A model generated the notes under the pieces. It had not been told where the DNA came from. It searched no databases and worked only from the letters and a program-made list of their open reading frames with translations. 64,000 nt of DNA from the NCBI GenBank assembly GCA_003255025.1, contig QANY01004000.1:806001-870000 (forward strand), given 5' to 3'. The stretch is from Datisca glomerata (Eukaryota > Streptophyta > Magnoliopsida > Cucurbitales > Datiscaceae). Position numbers and translations under genes: made by a program. This document shows, in pieces, positions 1 to 11,160 of this stretch; within the stretch, counting starts at the first letter, position 1, and each line of letters begins with the position of its first letter.

Positions 1-882
1 TTAGTTAATATGGATAATCAGATTTGTTAATTTTAAATTAACTGATATCTAGATAATTAGTTGATTAAAATAAATATTCAATTACAGTAATTGTCATGTG
101 TCAATCACTGATAGGATACCAGAAATTGACATGGACTGCTGTGGTGTCATGTTGTACTACAGTAGTGAGTATGCAATATTGTAATGTCATGTGGCACTGC
201 TTGTAATTGGTAATTTTATAATTAAATATTATTTTAGTTTATCCCTAAAAATCTGATGCATCACTATCTAGAATATATACAAATATTATTCTAATGGCCT
301 TAGTTGTTGAAAGAAGCTGAGAGAATCAGTTGATCAGATTATCAGTTCGTCAATCAAAAGTTAAATTGAGAACTTGATTGGTGTCAGAGAGATTTTCTTC
401 AGTGACTAAACGTTAATCAAATCTCTAGAGAATCGTTTCACTAAAGTCTTTCTTAGTAAATCTCTATATCCCATGTGTTGAGAACATTTAGAGACAGAAA
501 AAGTACCTTGTAATATTCTACGTGCCCACACACATCCTAGTGCATTGAGCATTGACTTGGAAGATTTTGGTATGGATCTCGGAGTCTACTGATCGTTGGA
601 ACGATTTCGTGGGAATGGAGGATCGATCGGTTTTCACAAGGACACTTGATATAGACTACAAGAGGTATATGATTTCTAAACTTGTATGTTGTAGATTTAA
701 CTTATAAATATATAATGGATCATGAATGATTGAAAAAGAGTTTTCAATAAAAGTTCTATTTGGTTATAGTGACGTTGTGCAAGTTTTATTTTATTAAAAG
801 ATTTGATTTTTATTAAAATTTTATTTTTTAAAAGGCCACGCGCCTCCATGCTCCCGTCGCGCACACATCACGGCGATCAGCA
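1..882 (+). repeat. 5' LTR, 3' portion only
   Basis: Aligns with the last ~950 bp of the 3' LTR and of the solo LTR at 46388-48589. It ends in CA at 882, two bases before the primer-binding site. The window begins inside the LTR. Confidence 0.9.
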
Positions 883-884
883 AG

Positions 885-897
885 TGGTATCAGGCCG
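885..897 (+). other. Primer-binding site, initiator Met tRNA type
   Basis: TGGTATCAGGCC directly after the LTR matches the first nine bases (TGGTATCAG) of the usual plant copia site complementary to the 3' end of initiator methionine tRNA, then diverges. Confidence 0.8.
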
Positions 898-2891
898 GTC
901 TTTATATATTTATATGTTAAATGATGTGCGTGTTTTCTTGCATTATTCATATAATATGAGATATGTATGATGATGGATGGTTATATTTTTTTGAATGAAT
1001 AAAAAATGATGGATCGTTAATTATATGGTGATTATTGGGTTATGCTTTGTTTTAATTTTTTTCTAGGTCGTGTGTAAGCCGAATTGAGGCGTAGGAATTT
1101 TTGTAATTTTATATTTGAATATTATTGTAATTATTCCGAATGCGAGAAGATGAAGAACGAACGGCAAAAATTTACTGTTTACGTGAAAACACTATTCATC
1201 CTCAAAAATATTGTTCATCCGTGAAAATACTATTCACGCCAGACATTTACTGTTTCGATGGAGGTGAACAGTTCTGGCGTGTACTGTACCGACGGTAAAC
1301 AATGGTTGTCTAGCGCGACAGGCGGCTGCCGGTAGTGAGACGGGCAGCCGTGGTGATGGACAACGATCGGAAAGTCCTATCGTCGTTGACAATTGTTGTC
1401 ACATTTTAGGAAAGTTTTCAACAAACCATGAAACCAATTCCTATCACCTAAGTGTTTCATTAAAACCCAAACTCTTTTAATTATCTATTTAAAATTAAAA
1501 ATAATTATTTTATGAAAATAAAAAATTAATAGGTTGATTGGGTTTGACCCAAGTTTGACCAAATCAAATAAAGTGTTTATTTGACTAAATCAAAATCAAC
1601 TATATTGAAATTGATAATTATAGAAATTGTTTTGATTAAGAAAAATAGCTTTTCTAATTAAAAAATGATTTTGTTCAAATCTTGAAGATTATGAAGATGG
1701 ACATCAGGAGGAGACAATATTTGAGAAATATGTATTCTTGAAGTCTATTTTGTAATTTTATTTTTATTTCAAGGGTTGTAATTTAGAAATACCTAATAGT
1801 CACTCGGTCTATTATTATTTTTTTAATTATTAAATAATTGTTTAATTGTTATGTTTGATAACATGTTCATGCATTAGTCGATCACATGTCATACATAAAA
1901 ATCCCGCACAGTTTTATTTAATCATGCATCTTATATGTAGAAACATGTAGAAACATGATTAGGATTGTCCTAATATGTTTATATGTACTGCTTTATGAAA
2001 TCCATTGTATGTAAACTGTTAGGTTTTAACTAGTTAAAACTTGGTAATCACGCTACACTAAAGGCTATAATAACATTTAGGCTAACCAACTTTAGTAAAA
2101 GAGTTCTATTAAAGTTTGATGAATATAATTAATTAGTTAATATAAGTTCACCTAATTATAACTTAGACGCTTCAGAAAGTTAAATGAACTTAGGCACTTC
2201 AGAAAGTTAAATGAACTTAGACCAATGAGATTGGATTAACTGATAATTAAATATTCATAGGATTATCATTTTAACTAGTATTTAATTTGAAATTAATCGA
2301 TTAGTTAAAATAGAAACACATTATCCTAAAATAATGAGTGGAAGAAGGTTGATATGTCAATGGAACCTATGGTCTCCATCATTAGTACAATACCGTGAGG
2401 TGCAGTGAGAGGCTCGAGATGACTTTGTTTTCATCCCCCTAAGGAAGGTTTCTCGTTGTACCAATATCAAGGTTGGACTTCTTAAGAAAATAGGAGAAAG
2501 TGATGTAGTTTAGTTTTTTGACCGACCTAAGGCAGCATATTCTAAATGAAGTCATGAAATCTGAAATGATGGGTTACACAAAGTCACAATTAAGGTTTCA
2601 TGTGGATAGTTGTGACTTGACCGAACAAGCGATGCCTTATTGTTAAAAGAGAAAATATGAGATATTTTAAGTTTTAATTAATAAGGATGAGAATGTCTTA
2701 TAGATAATCTGAGGTTAATCTGACCGACCCTAAGGTGGCACATTAATCGTTGGGCTGTTTTATCATGATTAATAAAGGCTAAATTTATGTGTTTATTATG
2801 ATTGCATTCATCATCACGTTTACTTTTTGAATTCTAGATATTTATCAATTATATTGAATCATGGATGTTTTAAATTTCAGTTATCAAAATT
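898..2891 (+). other. Long untranslated leader of the copia element
   Basis: About 2 kb with no supportable reading frame between the primer-binding site and gag. It holds short direct duplications, for example two adjacent copies of CTTCAGAAAGTTAAATGAAC near 2169-2220 and several CTATTCA/CGTGAAAA repeats near 1180-1240. Nothing else is recognisable. Confidence 0.6.
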
Positions 2892-3722
2892 ATGTCTACC
2901 ATGAGCAACCATGTTACTGTTTTACTCACTCTTGAAAAATTGAATGGTGATAATTTCATACGTTGGAAATCAAATATGAACTTAATGTTGGTTTATAAGA
3001 ACCATAAGTTTGTTCTTACTGAGGAATGTCCTAAGGAGCCCGCTGTTAATGCCCCTAAGAATGCTAGGGACAAATATGATGCTTGTATCAGATCAATGGC
3101 GAAGTGCTACATGCTTGTGAATGATGTTCTGAGAACCAAGTATGAAAGCATGGAGACTGCCTATGAGATTATGAAATCTTTATAGGCAATGTTTGGGCAA
3201 AAGTCTCATCAAAGTCATAATGAGGCCACTGGGAGCTATTTGACAACTATGATGAGGAAGGGTAATTCTGTTCAAGAACATGTTTTGAACATGATCAACA
3301 TAATGCACGAGGTAGAAGTACATGGGGCGATCATTGATGAGCGGACTCAAGTTAGCATCATACTAGAGCAGCTCACACCAGCTTTTTTTACGTTCATGAC
3401 CAACTATGTTATAAACAATTTGTAATTCAACATGACCCAAATGTTGAATAAACTGCAGAATTTTGAGTCACTCAATCTTAGAATGATCAAAGCGAGTGAA
3501 GCAAATGTTATCGAGCAAAAACTTTCTTCCAATATTGTTAAGAACAAGAAAAGGAAGAAGAATAATGGTAAGAACAAGAGTAAGAACAAAAGAGTAAAGA
3601 AAGTCAAGACATCGCCGAAAGTCGAGAAGAACAAGAAAGACAGCAAGTCCAAAGGAAAATGTTTTCACTATGGATTGAAAGTCATTGAAAGAGAAACTGT
3701 AACGAGTATCTCTCTGAACTGA
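2892..3722 (+). pseudogene. copia gag (broken)
   Basis: The gag polyprotein would form the virus-like particle. Translation starts at ATG 2892 (MSTMSNHV) and shows the typical N-terminal motif KLNGDNFIRWKSNM. A stop at 3183 interrupts it; the frame resumes through FGQKSHQSHNEATGSYL and is broken again at 3423. A lysine-rich stretch leads to a damaged zinc knuckle starting CFHYG, where CFHCG would be expected. At least two in-frame stops and a frameshift near the knuckle make it non-functional. Confidence 0.85.
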
Positions 3723-6660
3723 AAAAGAAAGGTAAATATGATTTACTTGTACTTGAAGCTTATTTAGTGGAATATGATTTGTCATCCTGGATACTTGATT
3801 TAGGAGCCACTAACCATGTATGTTCTTCTTTGCAGATGCTTGATTCGTCAAGGGAGCTGGCTGATGGCGAGGTCGTTTTGAGAGTTCGCAGTGGTGCGCT
3901 CGTGTCAATTAAAACATTAAGAACATGCTGTTTACTTTTTGGATATAATTACTTAGTTTTGAACGATGTTTATTATATTCATGGTTTCGAGGAATTTGAT
4001 TTCTCTTTCATTTTTGCAAGAACAGTTATTCAAAGTTTCTTTCATTAACAAAAAGTTTATTATTTCTAAGAATGGATTCGATACCTGTCATGCTAAAATT
4101 ATAAACGGACTGTATATTCTTAAACTGACTTACCGCACGTTAAATAATTCTGAATTATTTAACGTAGCAAAACCTAAAAATAACAAATGACAAAGAGTTT
4201 CTCATGATGATAACACATATTTATGGCATCTTTGGTTGTGACATATTAATCTAGAGAGGTTAAATAGGTTAACAAAGCATAGTTCTTTGAGATAGCTAAA
4301 AGTTGGAACTCTTCCTATTTGTGAATCATGTCTAAAGGGTAAAATTACCAAAAGACCTTTCATAGAAAATGGCCAAAGAGCTAAGGAACCACTTGACTTA
4401 GTACATAGTGATGTCTGTGGACCGATCAATGTACAAGCTAGATGTGGGTATGAGTATTTTGTCACTTTCATTTATGACTACTCAAGATATGGTTATAGTT
4501 ACCTAATGCATCAAAAGTCTAAAACTTTTGGAAAGTTTAAAGACTTTAAGACTGAAGCTGAAAAGCAATTAGATAAATCATTGAAAAGCCTTCGATCCGA
4601 TCGAGGTGGTGAATACTTGGATATGGTTAGGCCAATATTAAGCTACTCATCATTGTCACTTACATTTTGGGGTTATGCACTACACACGGTAACTTACATT
4701 TTGAATGTAGTGCCCTCTAAGTCTGTAAGCAAGACGTCTTTAGAGTTATGGAATGGCTCCAAACCTAGTTTGCGTCATTTCCGTATATGGGTGCCCAGCT
4801 CATGTTCTTAGACCCAAAACTAAAAAGTTAGACTCAATGTCTAAGGTATACATATTCGTTGGTTATTCTCTAGAGACTAGAGGTGGGCAGTTTTATAGCC
4901 ATAATGATCAAAAGGTGTTTGTGTCAACAAATGCAACTTTTCTTGAGTATGACTATATGCAAAACTACTAACCTCGTAGCAAAGTAGCTATCAAGGAATT
5001 AGCGACTGATGAGATCAGACCACCTTCAATTTCTACTGATAAATGACAAACCAGAGAAACCACAAGGAAACCCCGGTGCAATGTCATAATGGGAGGGTTG
5101 TGAGACAACCAGTTCGCTACGAACTAGATGCACATGTCCTAGTGTCAGACACTAATAAAGACGATCCATTATCTTATGAACAAGCAATGGATGATCCTGA
5201 AAATGAAAAATGGCAAGATGCATGAACCAAGAAATGGAATCTATCTATTCTAATTTCGTCTGGGAACTTGTAGATCCACCTGAAGATGTCATGCACATTG
5301 GATGTAAACAGACCTTCAAGAAGAAAAGAGGTGCAGATGAGAACGTAGAGACTTTCAAGGCACGGTTAGTAGCCAATGGCTATACACAAATGGAGGGAGT
5401 TAGTTATGAAGAGACATTCTCCCCTATAACCATGCTAAAATCCTTTCGCATCCTTTTGCCCATAGCCGTTAGTTCTGACTATAAGATATGGAAAATGGAC
5501 GTCAAGACAGTTTTTTTTGCATCTATATGATGCAACCATGAGGGTTCATATAAAAGGGGCAAGATAAAAATGTATGCAAGTTGCTTAAATCCATTTATGG
5601 ATTAAAGCAAGCATCTAGATCTTGAAATCTTACCTTTGATGAGATTATAAAGTCTTATGGCTTCGACCAAGATGTTGACGAAACGTGTGTTTATAAATAC
5701 ACTAAATATAAGATAGTGGTTTTTTTAGTTCTTTATGTTGATGATATTCTATTCATTAGGAATGATGTAGAAACTTTATCAAAAGTAAAGAAGTGGTTAG
5801 CTGAGAAATTTAAAATGAAAATTTTGGGAGAAGCGAACTATGTTCTAGGAATCCAAATCCTAAGGGATAGAAAGAATAAGTTCTTAGCACTTTCTATTGA
5901 TAAGGTGCTGGAGAGATTCTCTATGAAAAATTCCAAGAAAGGTCAACAACCGACTAGACATGAAATTGTCCTCTCCAAGGAACAATGTCCTAAGATACCT
6001 CAGAAGGAAGAGGATATGAGAAAGGTTCCCTATGCTTCAACAGTTGGAAGTCTCATGTATACAATGTTCTGTATGAGACCAGACATCTGTTATGCAATGA
6101 GAATTGTCAGTCGTTATCAATCAAATCCATGTTTGGAACACTAGATTGCAGTAAAGCACATTCTCAAGTATCTTAAGAGAATGAAAACTATATGCTTTTT
6201 TATTCAAGTGGAGACCTGAACCTCACTGGATATACTGATTCTGATTTTCAATCAGACAGAGACAGTTGAAAGTCGACATATGGATCAGTATTCACCATGG
6301 GTGGAGGAGCCGTAGTCTAGAGAAGTATTAAACAATCCAACATTGCAGATTCCACTATAGAAGCTGGATATATAGGGGCTTGTGAAGTTGGAAAAGAGGC
6401 GGTATGGCTCAGAAAATTTTATTCTGATCTAGAAGTAGTTCTAGATATGGACAAGCCACTGATCGTGTACTATGATAACAATGGGGCGGTAGCAAATTTC
6501 AAGAAACCAAAGAGTCACAAGAGGGGCAAGCACATAGAGAGGAAATATCATCTTGTAAGAGAGATCGTACATCGAGGGGATGTGACTGTTATGAAAATAG
6601 TATCAGAATAAAACATGGCTATTCCTTTTACAAATATACTTCTTGCGAAGTCATTTGAGG
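3723..6660 (+). pseudogene. copia pol: protease, integrase, RT, RNase H (broken)
   Basis: Pieces in copia order across several frames. Protease near 3780-3990 reads WILDLGATNHVC; the catalytic DSG is DLG. Integrase spans about 4200-4800 with LDLVHSDVCGP and RSDRGGEYL, but the sequence jumps from GGEYL to DMVRPILSYS, so roughly 50 residues including the third catalytic acidic residue are missing. RT covers 5190-6150, with FKARLVANGYTQ and an intact YVDD box (LYVDDILFI near 5735). RNase H runs about 6150-6600 with internal stops. Protease and integrase lesions each suffice to abolish autonomous activity. Confidence 0.88.
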
Positions 6661-6705
6661 GTCACGTTCGTAACATGAGATTAAGAGAGATGCCACATTT
6701 TCTTT

Positions 6706-6721
6706 AGGGCAAGGGGGAGAT
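6706..6721 (+). other. Polypurine tract
   Basis: GGGCAAGGGGGAGA lies immediately before the 3' LTR, the normal position of the plus-strand primer. Confidence 0.75.
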
Positions 6722-7718
6722 TATTGGGGGTTATGCCCTCATGTGGGAGATTGTATTAGTATAAGAGGATTAAAATTATAAAATTATCAACAACATATTA
6801 AAATATGAAATCTTTAATGAATGATTGTTAGTACGGTTCACTAAGCATTATAAATGCGTGTGATCTAGATTCGGATAATTGATGTGGATAGACAACTTAA
6901 TGAAGGTACTTTATATAATAAAATTATATATGACAGGAATGATGACAACTATTATCTATATTAGCGTGCTGTTTATCATAAAAATTTAATACACATCAAT
7001 TCGATGATCATATGTAGATCAGTCAGAATCCTGAGTAGTCATGAACTCCTATATATGTTTACTGGATCTTTTGATTCACTTGTTAAGGTCTTTTTGTTAA
7101 TCAGGCTAGTGACTTTTATTTTGGAGATTCAGGGATGTGGATGATTAGGGACATGATCTTACAAGATTTGGAATCTATGTTTTCTTAACGGATTGTATAT
7201 TGGTTCATTTAAGTATTAATTCTGGAAATGAATTGTTATTAAGCTCAAATTTATAATAAGATTATAAATTAGTCATTCACTAGTGAATTAATAGTACTTA
7301 AGGATCAAGAGGTAATTAGAAGGGTAAACAGTAATTTTGACCAATTCTAATTTACGAACTAATAATTAGAGGACAGAACTACATGAGAATACTCTATAAA
7401 TACATTATATACTCTCTAATAGTGCAATTCCATATTTATAGTGGAGTAATAATGAAATTAATAAATAAGATTATTTAATTAAAGAGCTTAATTAATAATC
7501 TGGTTTATTGGAGCTTAGGATTATAGGCCAATGGTCCCCAAGTCATCTCTATACCACGCTATCTAGGATGTGAATATTTCAGGACATGAGAAAATGACTA
7601 ACTTGTAAGAAAAAATTTTATTCTGGAGCAAGTACATAATTATGAAAAAATTATGTGTGAATAGTTAACTAAAAATTAATTAATTAAATTATTTATATAT
7701 TTAAATATAATTTTTAGA

Positions 7719-7763
<45 letters not shown>

Positions 7764-8853
7764 TCAACTTTTTTAATTATCAATATGTGAGACATGATAT
7801 ATAATTTATGAAATTAAATAATTAAATTATTTTAAATAATAATTTAAATAAACTAAATGTGTTATTTTTGAAATAACAGATAAGTTAGTTTATAAGAATA
7901 ATCAGATATGTTAATTTTGAATTAATTGATATCTAGATAATTATCTAATTAAAATAAATATTTAATTCATAATAATTGTCACGTTTCAATCGGTGATAAA
8001 GTATAAGAAATTGACATGGATTATTGTGGTGCCACGTAGCATTACAGTAGTGAATGTGCAACACTGTAGTGTAACATGGCACTAGAATGGTGCCGTGAGG
8101 CACTATGCTGGCTCACGGTGGCACTGCAGTTGTGCACAATTTACAGAGGGTTCTACTGTAATTGATAATTTTATAATTAAATATTATTTTAGTTTATTCT
8201 TAAAAATATGATACGCCATTATCTAGAATATATACAAATATTATTCTAATGGCCTTAGTTGTTGAAAGAAGAGAAGAGAATTAGTTGATCAGATTATCAG
8301 TTCATCAATCAAGAGTTGAATTGAGAACACGATTCTTGTCAGAAACATTTTCTTCTATGATTAAAGTTAATCAAATCTCTAAAAGAATAATCATCACGTT
8401 CTTTTAGAGAATCGTTTCACTAAAGTCATTCTCAGTAAATCTCTAGATCTCATGTGTTGAGAACATCTAAAGATAAAAAAAGTGTCTTGGTAATATTCTA
8501 CATTCCCACACACGTCCTAGTACGTGAGGATTGACTTAAAAGATCTTGGTATGGATCTCAGAGTCTATTGATCGTTGGAACGATTTCATGGGAATGGAGG
8601 ATCGATTGGTTTTTACAAGGATACTTGATATAGACTACAAGAGGTATATGATTTCTAATCTTGTATGTTGTAGAGCTTACTTATAAATATATAATGGATC
8701 CTGATTGATTGAAAAAGAGTTTTCAATAAAAGTTTTATTTGGTTATCGTGACATTGCGCAAGGTTTGTTTTATTAAAAATTTTGATTTTTATTAAAAGTT
8801 TATTTTATTTAAAAGGTCATGCTTCTGCCGCGTACGTGCCGTTACGACTAGCA
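6722..8853 (+). repeat. 3' LTR (about 2.13 kb)
   Basis: Begins TATTGGGGGTTATGCC (TG expected; G changed to A) directly after the purine tract and ends TAGCA at 8853. It matches the solo LTR at 46388-48589 end to end. A (TA)n run of about 36 bp occurs at 7723-7758; in the related LTR inside MULE-1 this AT-rich part is where the pararetrovirus block sits. Confidence 0.9.
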
Positions 8854-9618
8854 GTTTTATGCACCCTAATAATACCACGGGGCTTAGATAGCACGTCATG
8901 CTTTCATTTTACCACGAGCTCTTATCTACCCACCGTCGTAAACCAAAAAAAAAAGTAATCAGATAAAGACGGCTAATGCTTTTCCCGCCGTTTTTCTTTT
9001 TTCACGCGCGTCATAAAAAAGTGAAATTGTACTAGTGATCATGAATGTTTCTGAGAAAAAATTAAGAGTGTATAGTATGAATATCCTCTAAAAAATTAAA
9101 AGAAAAAATGTTGTTAGAATCAAAATTTATATTTCATGTTTTATTTTACACTTAGATCTTTCTTTTTTCGTTTGTATGGTAAATTTAAATATTTTCTTTA
9201 TAAATTTTGTATAACTATATTCATACAATTGTATGTTTGTTGTATCAACCACAACAATATATATTTATCTACTTAAAATAGTTGTATTGTTTCATTGTTA
9301 AAAAATGGTATTGCTTCACTTGAAAAAATGTATTGTTTCAAATCAAATATTGTATTGATTATGTTTCCGGCTGTTTGGCTGGGACAAATGGTCGTAGTTT
9401 ATGGCATTTGATAAAAAATAATAGTAACAACGAATATGAATGTGACAAATGTACTTTTAAAAAATATTTTAGGATTAGTAGAAAAATACGTGGATATAGT
9501 TGTCCAAAAAAACTTCTTCATTGATTCCCCTTGTAATATATTAGAGATATGATAGATGACTATTAGCATATTTATCCCCAAAAAATTGTCTTTACATTTA
9601 TGGATAGTAAAAAATAGA
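8854..9618. other. Intergenic, nothing recognised
   Basis: AT-rich sequence between the copia 3' LTR and the left arm of MULE-1. Short open stretches here show no family resemblance and look like chance. Confidence 0.5.
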
Positions 9619-10015
9619 GAAAACTACAAATCAGTCACTTAAACTATCAAGTTGTTATCAAATATAACAATGAACTATTATTTCTGTTATTTATAATCTT
9701 CAATTTTTCATCTTACCATCAAATATAACATTTCATCAATTAACCGTTATATATATATTAATTTATTATAAAATGACGTGGTTTTAAAATACTAGAATCA
9801 GAAATTCACCCCTATCAATACGTAGTTTTTGGTCACTATTTTTTTCCCAAAATCAACCAAACCCTTCTTCGTGAACTCCTCCATATCATACCCGCTGCAG
9901 CTCTTCGTGAACTCCTCCATACCTGCAGCAGCTCTTCGAAGCATTCTAGGCGTCTTCCACACTCGGCAGATCTCCATTTCAGCAGCTCATCCTCGGCACA
10001 TCTCCATTTCAGCAG
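9619..10015 (+). repeat. MULE-1 left terminal inverted repeat
   Basis: Inverted complement of 40960-41342. Shared blocks include CTACAAATCAGTCA, CTATTATTT, AAATATAACATT, CCGTTATATATAT, TCAATAC...ACGTAG and TAGGCGTC followed by CATTTCAGCAGCTC. A small direct duplication of CTCTTCGTGAACTCCTCCATA occurs within 9870-9930. Confidence 0.8.
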
Positions 10016-10431
10016 CTGGGTGGAAGATTTATGATTTATGATAAAATCAAGATAAACTACATGACAAGAAAAGAAATATAATAAATGGATTTTTACCCAA
10101 AAAAACCACTTTCAAACCCACACTTCCAGATTCAATGTAATAAAATATTGGAATCAAAACCCAATGCATCAATAAACACGGGATCAATAAAATCCATATC
10201 CAAACCCCAAAATTGAAGCTGAGCAAAAACGGGAAAAACCTCCGATACAGTGCGAAAATGGAGGTGAGCAAAAACCATAAATACTGGAAGAAAATAACGA
10301 GAAGCTGAAGCTGAGCTGAAATGGAGCAAAAACCATAAAACAAAAGAAAATACCTTGCGAAAATGGAGGAGCTGCTGAAATGGAGACGCCTAAAATAAGT
10401 ATGGAATGGAGGGATCAGGTGCTGCTGCAAA
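10016..10431. other. MULE-1 sub-terminal region, no gene
   Basis: Contains GAGGAGCTGCTGAAATGGAGACGCC near 10364, an inverted copy of motifs in the left arm (CTCCATTTCAGCAGCT) and a direct copy of the right-arm segment near 40967, followed in both by TATGGAATGGAGGG. The open frames here are repeat shadows. Confidence 0.55.
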
Positions 10432-10690
10432 TTGCACACTCACCACTGTAATGCAACGTGATACCACATTAGTTCATGTCAATTTCTGATATTCTATTAG
10501 TGATTGACATGTGATAATTGTGAATTAAATATTTATTTTAATAAGATAATTATCTAGATATCAGTTAATTCAAAATTAACATACTTGATTATCATATCAA
10601 CTAATTTATCTGTTATTTCACAAATAACAGATTTAGTTGATTTAAATTATTATCTAATAATAATTTAATTATCTAATTTCAAAAATTAGA
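10432..10690 (-). repeat. copia LTR fragment, part 1 (reverse orientation)
   Basis: The reverse complement matches the solo-LTR segment running from about 47588 to 47845, including GTTAATTTTGAATTAACTGATATCTAGATAATTA. The LTR 3' end (about 750 bp) is absent. It stops at an unresolved base (N at 10691), after which viral sequence begins; the rest of the LTR continues at 27958. Confidence 0.85.
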
Positions 10691-10715
10691 NATATTGTTC
10701 AATTCCACGCCTTTT

Positions 10716-10728
10716 TGGTATCAGAACC
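10716..10728 (+). other. Viral primer-binding site, copy A
   Basis: TGGTATCAGAACC differs by one base from the canonical initiator Met-tRNA complement. It marks the conventional start of a caulimovirid genome and lies only 25 bp inside the left edge of the block. Confidence 0.8.
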
Positions 10729-11160
10729 AAACCCAGTGAGGATAATAATGTTCATTAACTGTTTCTACTACTATTTCTGCATAATTTAAACTGTTTGTCG
10801 CCTATTATGGCTGGTTATTGATATTATTGTTTGTTTATTTGCTTACAGAATAATTGCTTATATTTAATCTCAATCTCCACCTAAGTGATTGGTTATTTTT
10901 ATAATTGATTATTTCTCTGTATTATTTATTTAATCTGTGAATCTGTTTATCAGAGGCTGACATTCCAGCTTCTATTTGGTTAAGCTTCAAGGACCTAGAT
11001 AAGACCTTTTAGATACGTAAATCCTGTGGGTAGGGTGGTTGTAGAGGCAAAAGAGAGAAGAGTAGGGCCTAATAGAAGGTTGTAGAAGTCACCACAAGGT
11101 TAGTAACAAAAATACAGTATGGAATTCTCAATAATAAGAATAATTTAGTTATTTTGAGCA
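10729..11160 (+). other. Viral leader, copy A
   Basis: Untranslated stretch between primer site and polyprotein start. Matches the leader of copy B (24440-24829, reverse) and copy C (24902-25165). No coding support. Confidence 0.7.

Larger units (their letters stand above)
1..8853 (+). mobile_element. Degenerate Ty1/copia LTR retrotransposon (5' end outside window)
   Basis: The element reads 5' LTR (partial), primer-binding site, ~2 kb leader, gag, protease, integrase, reverse transcriptase, RNase H, purine tract, 3' LTR. Protease-integrase-RT-RNase H is the copia order. The 3' end of the left LTR (1-882) aligns with the 3' end of the right LTR (about 7879-8853) with many substitutions, so the insertion is old. 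Stops and frameshifts occur throughout. Gag and RT wording look closest to the Tork-type copia elements of dicots, which is recognition rather than a search result. The left LTR start, and so the target duplication, is not visible. Confidence 0.93.

Noticed and set aside
9333..9524. 63-residue frame with CDKC
   Set aside because: Single CxxC in AT-rich DNA, no second metal ligand pair in a known spacing, no homologue recognised.
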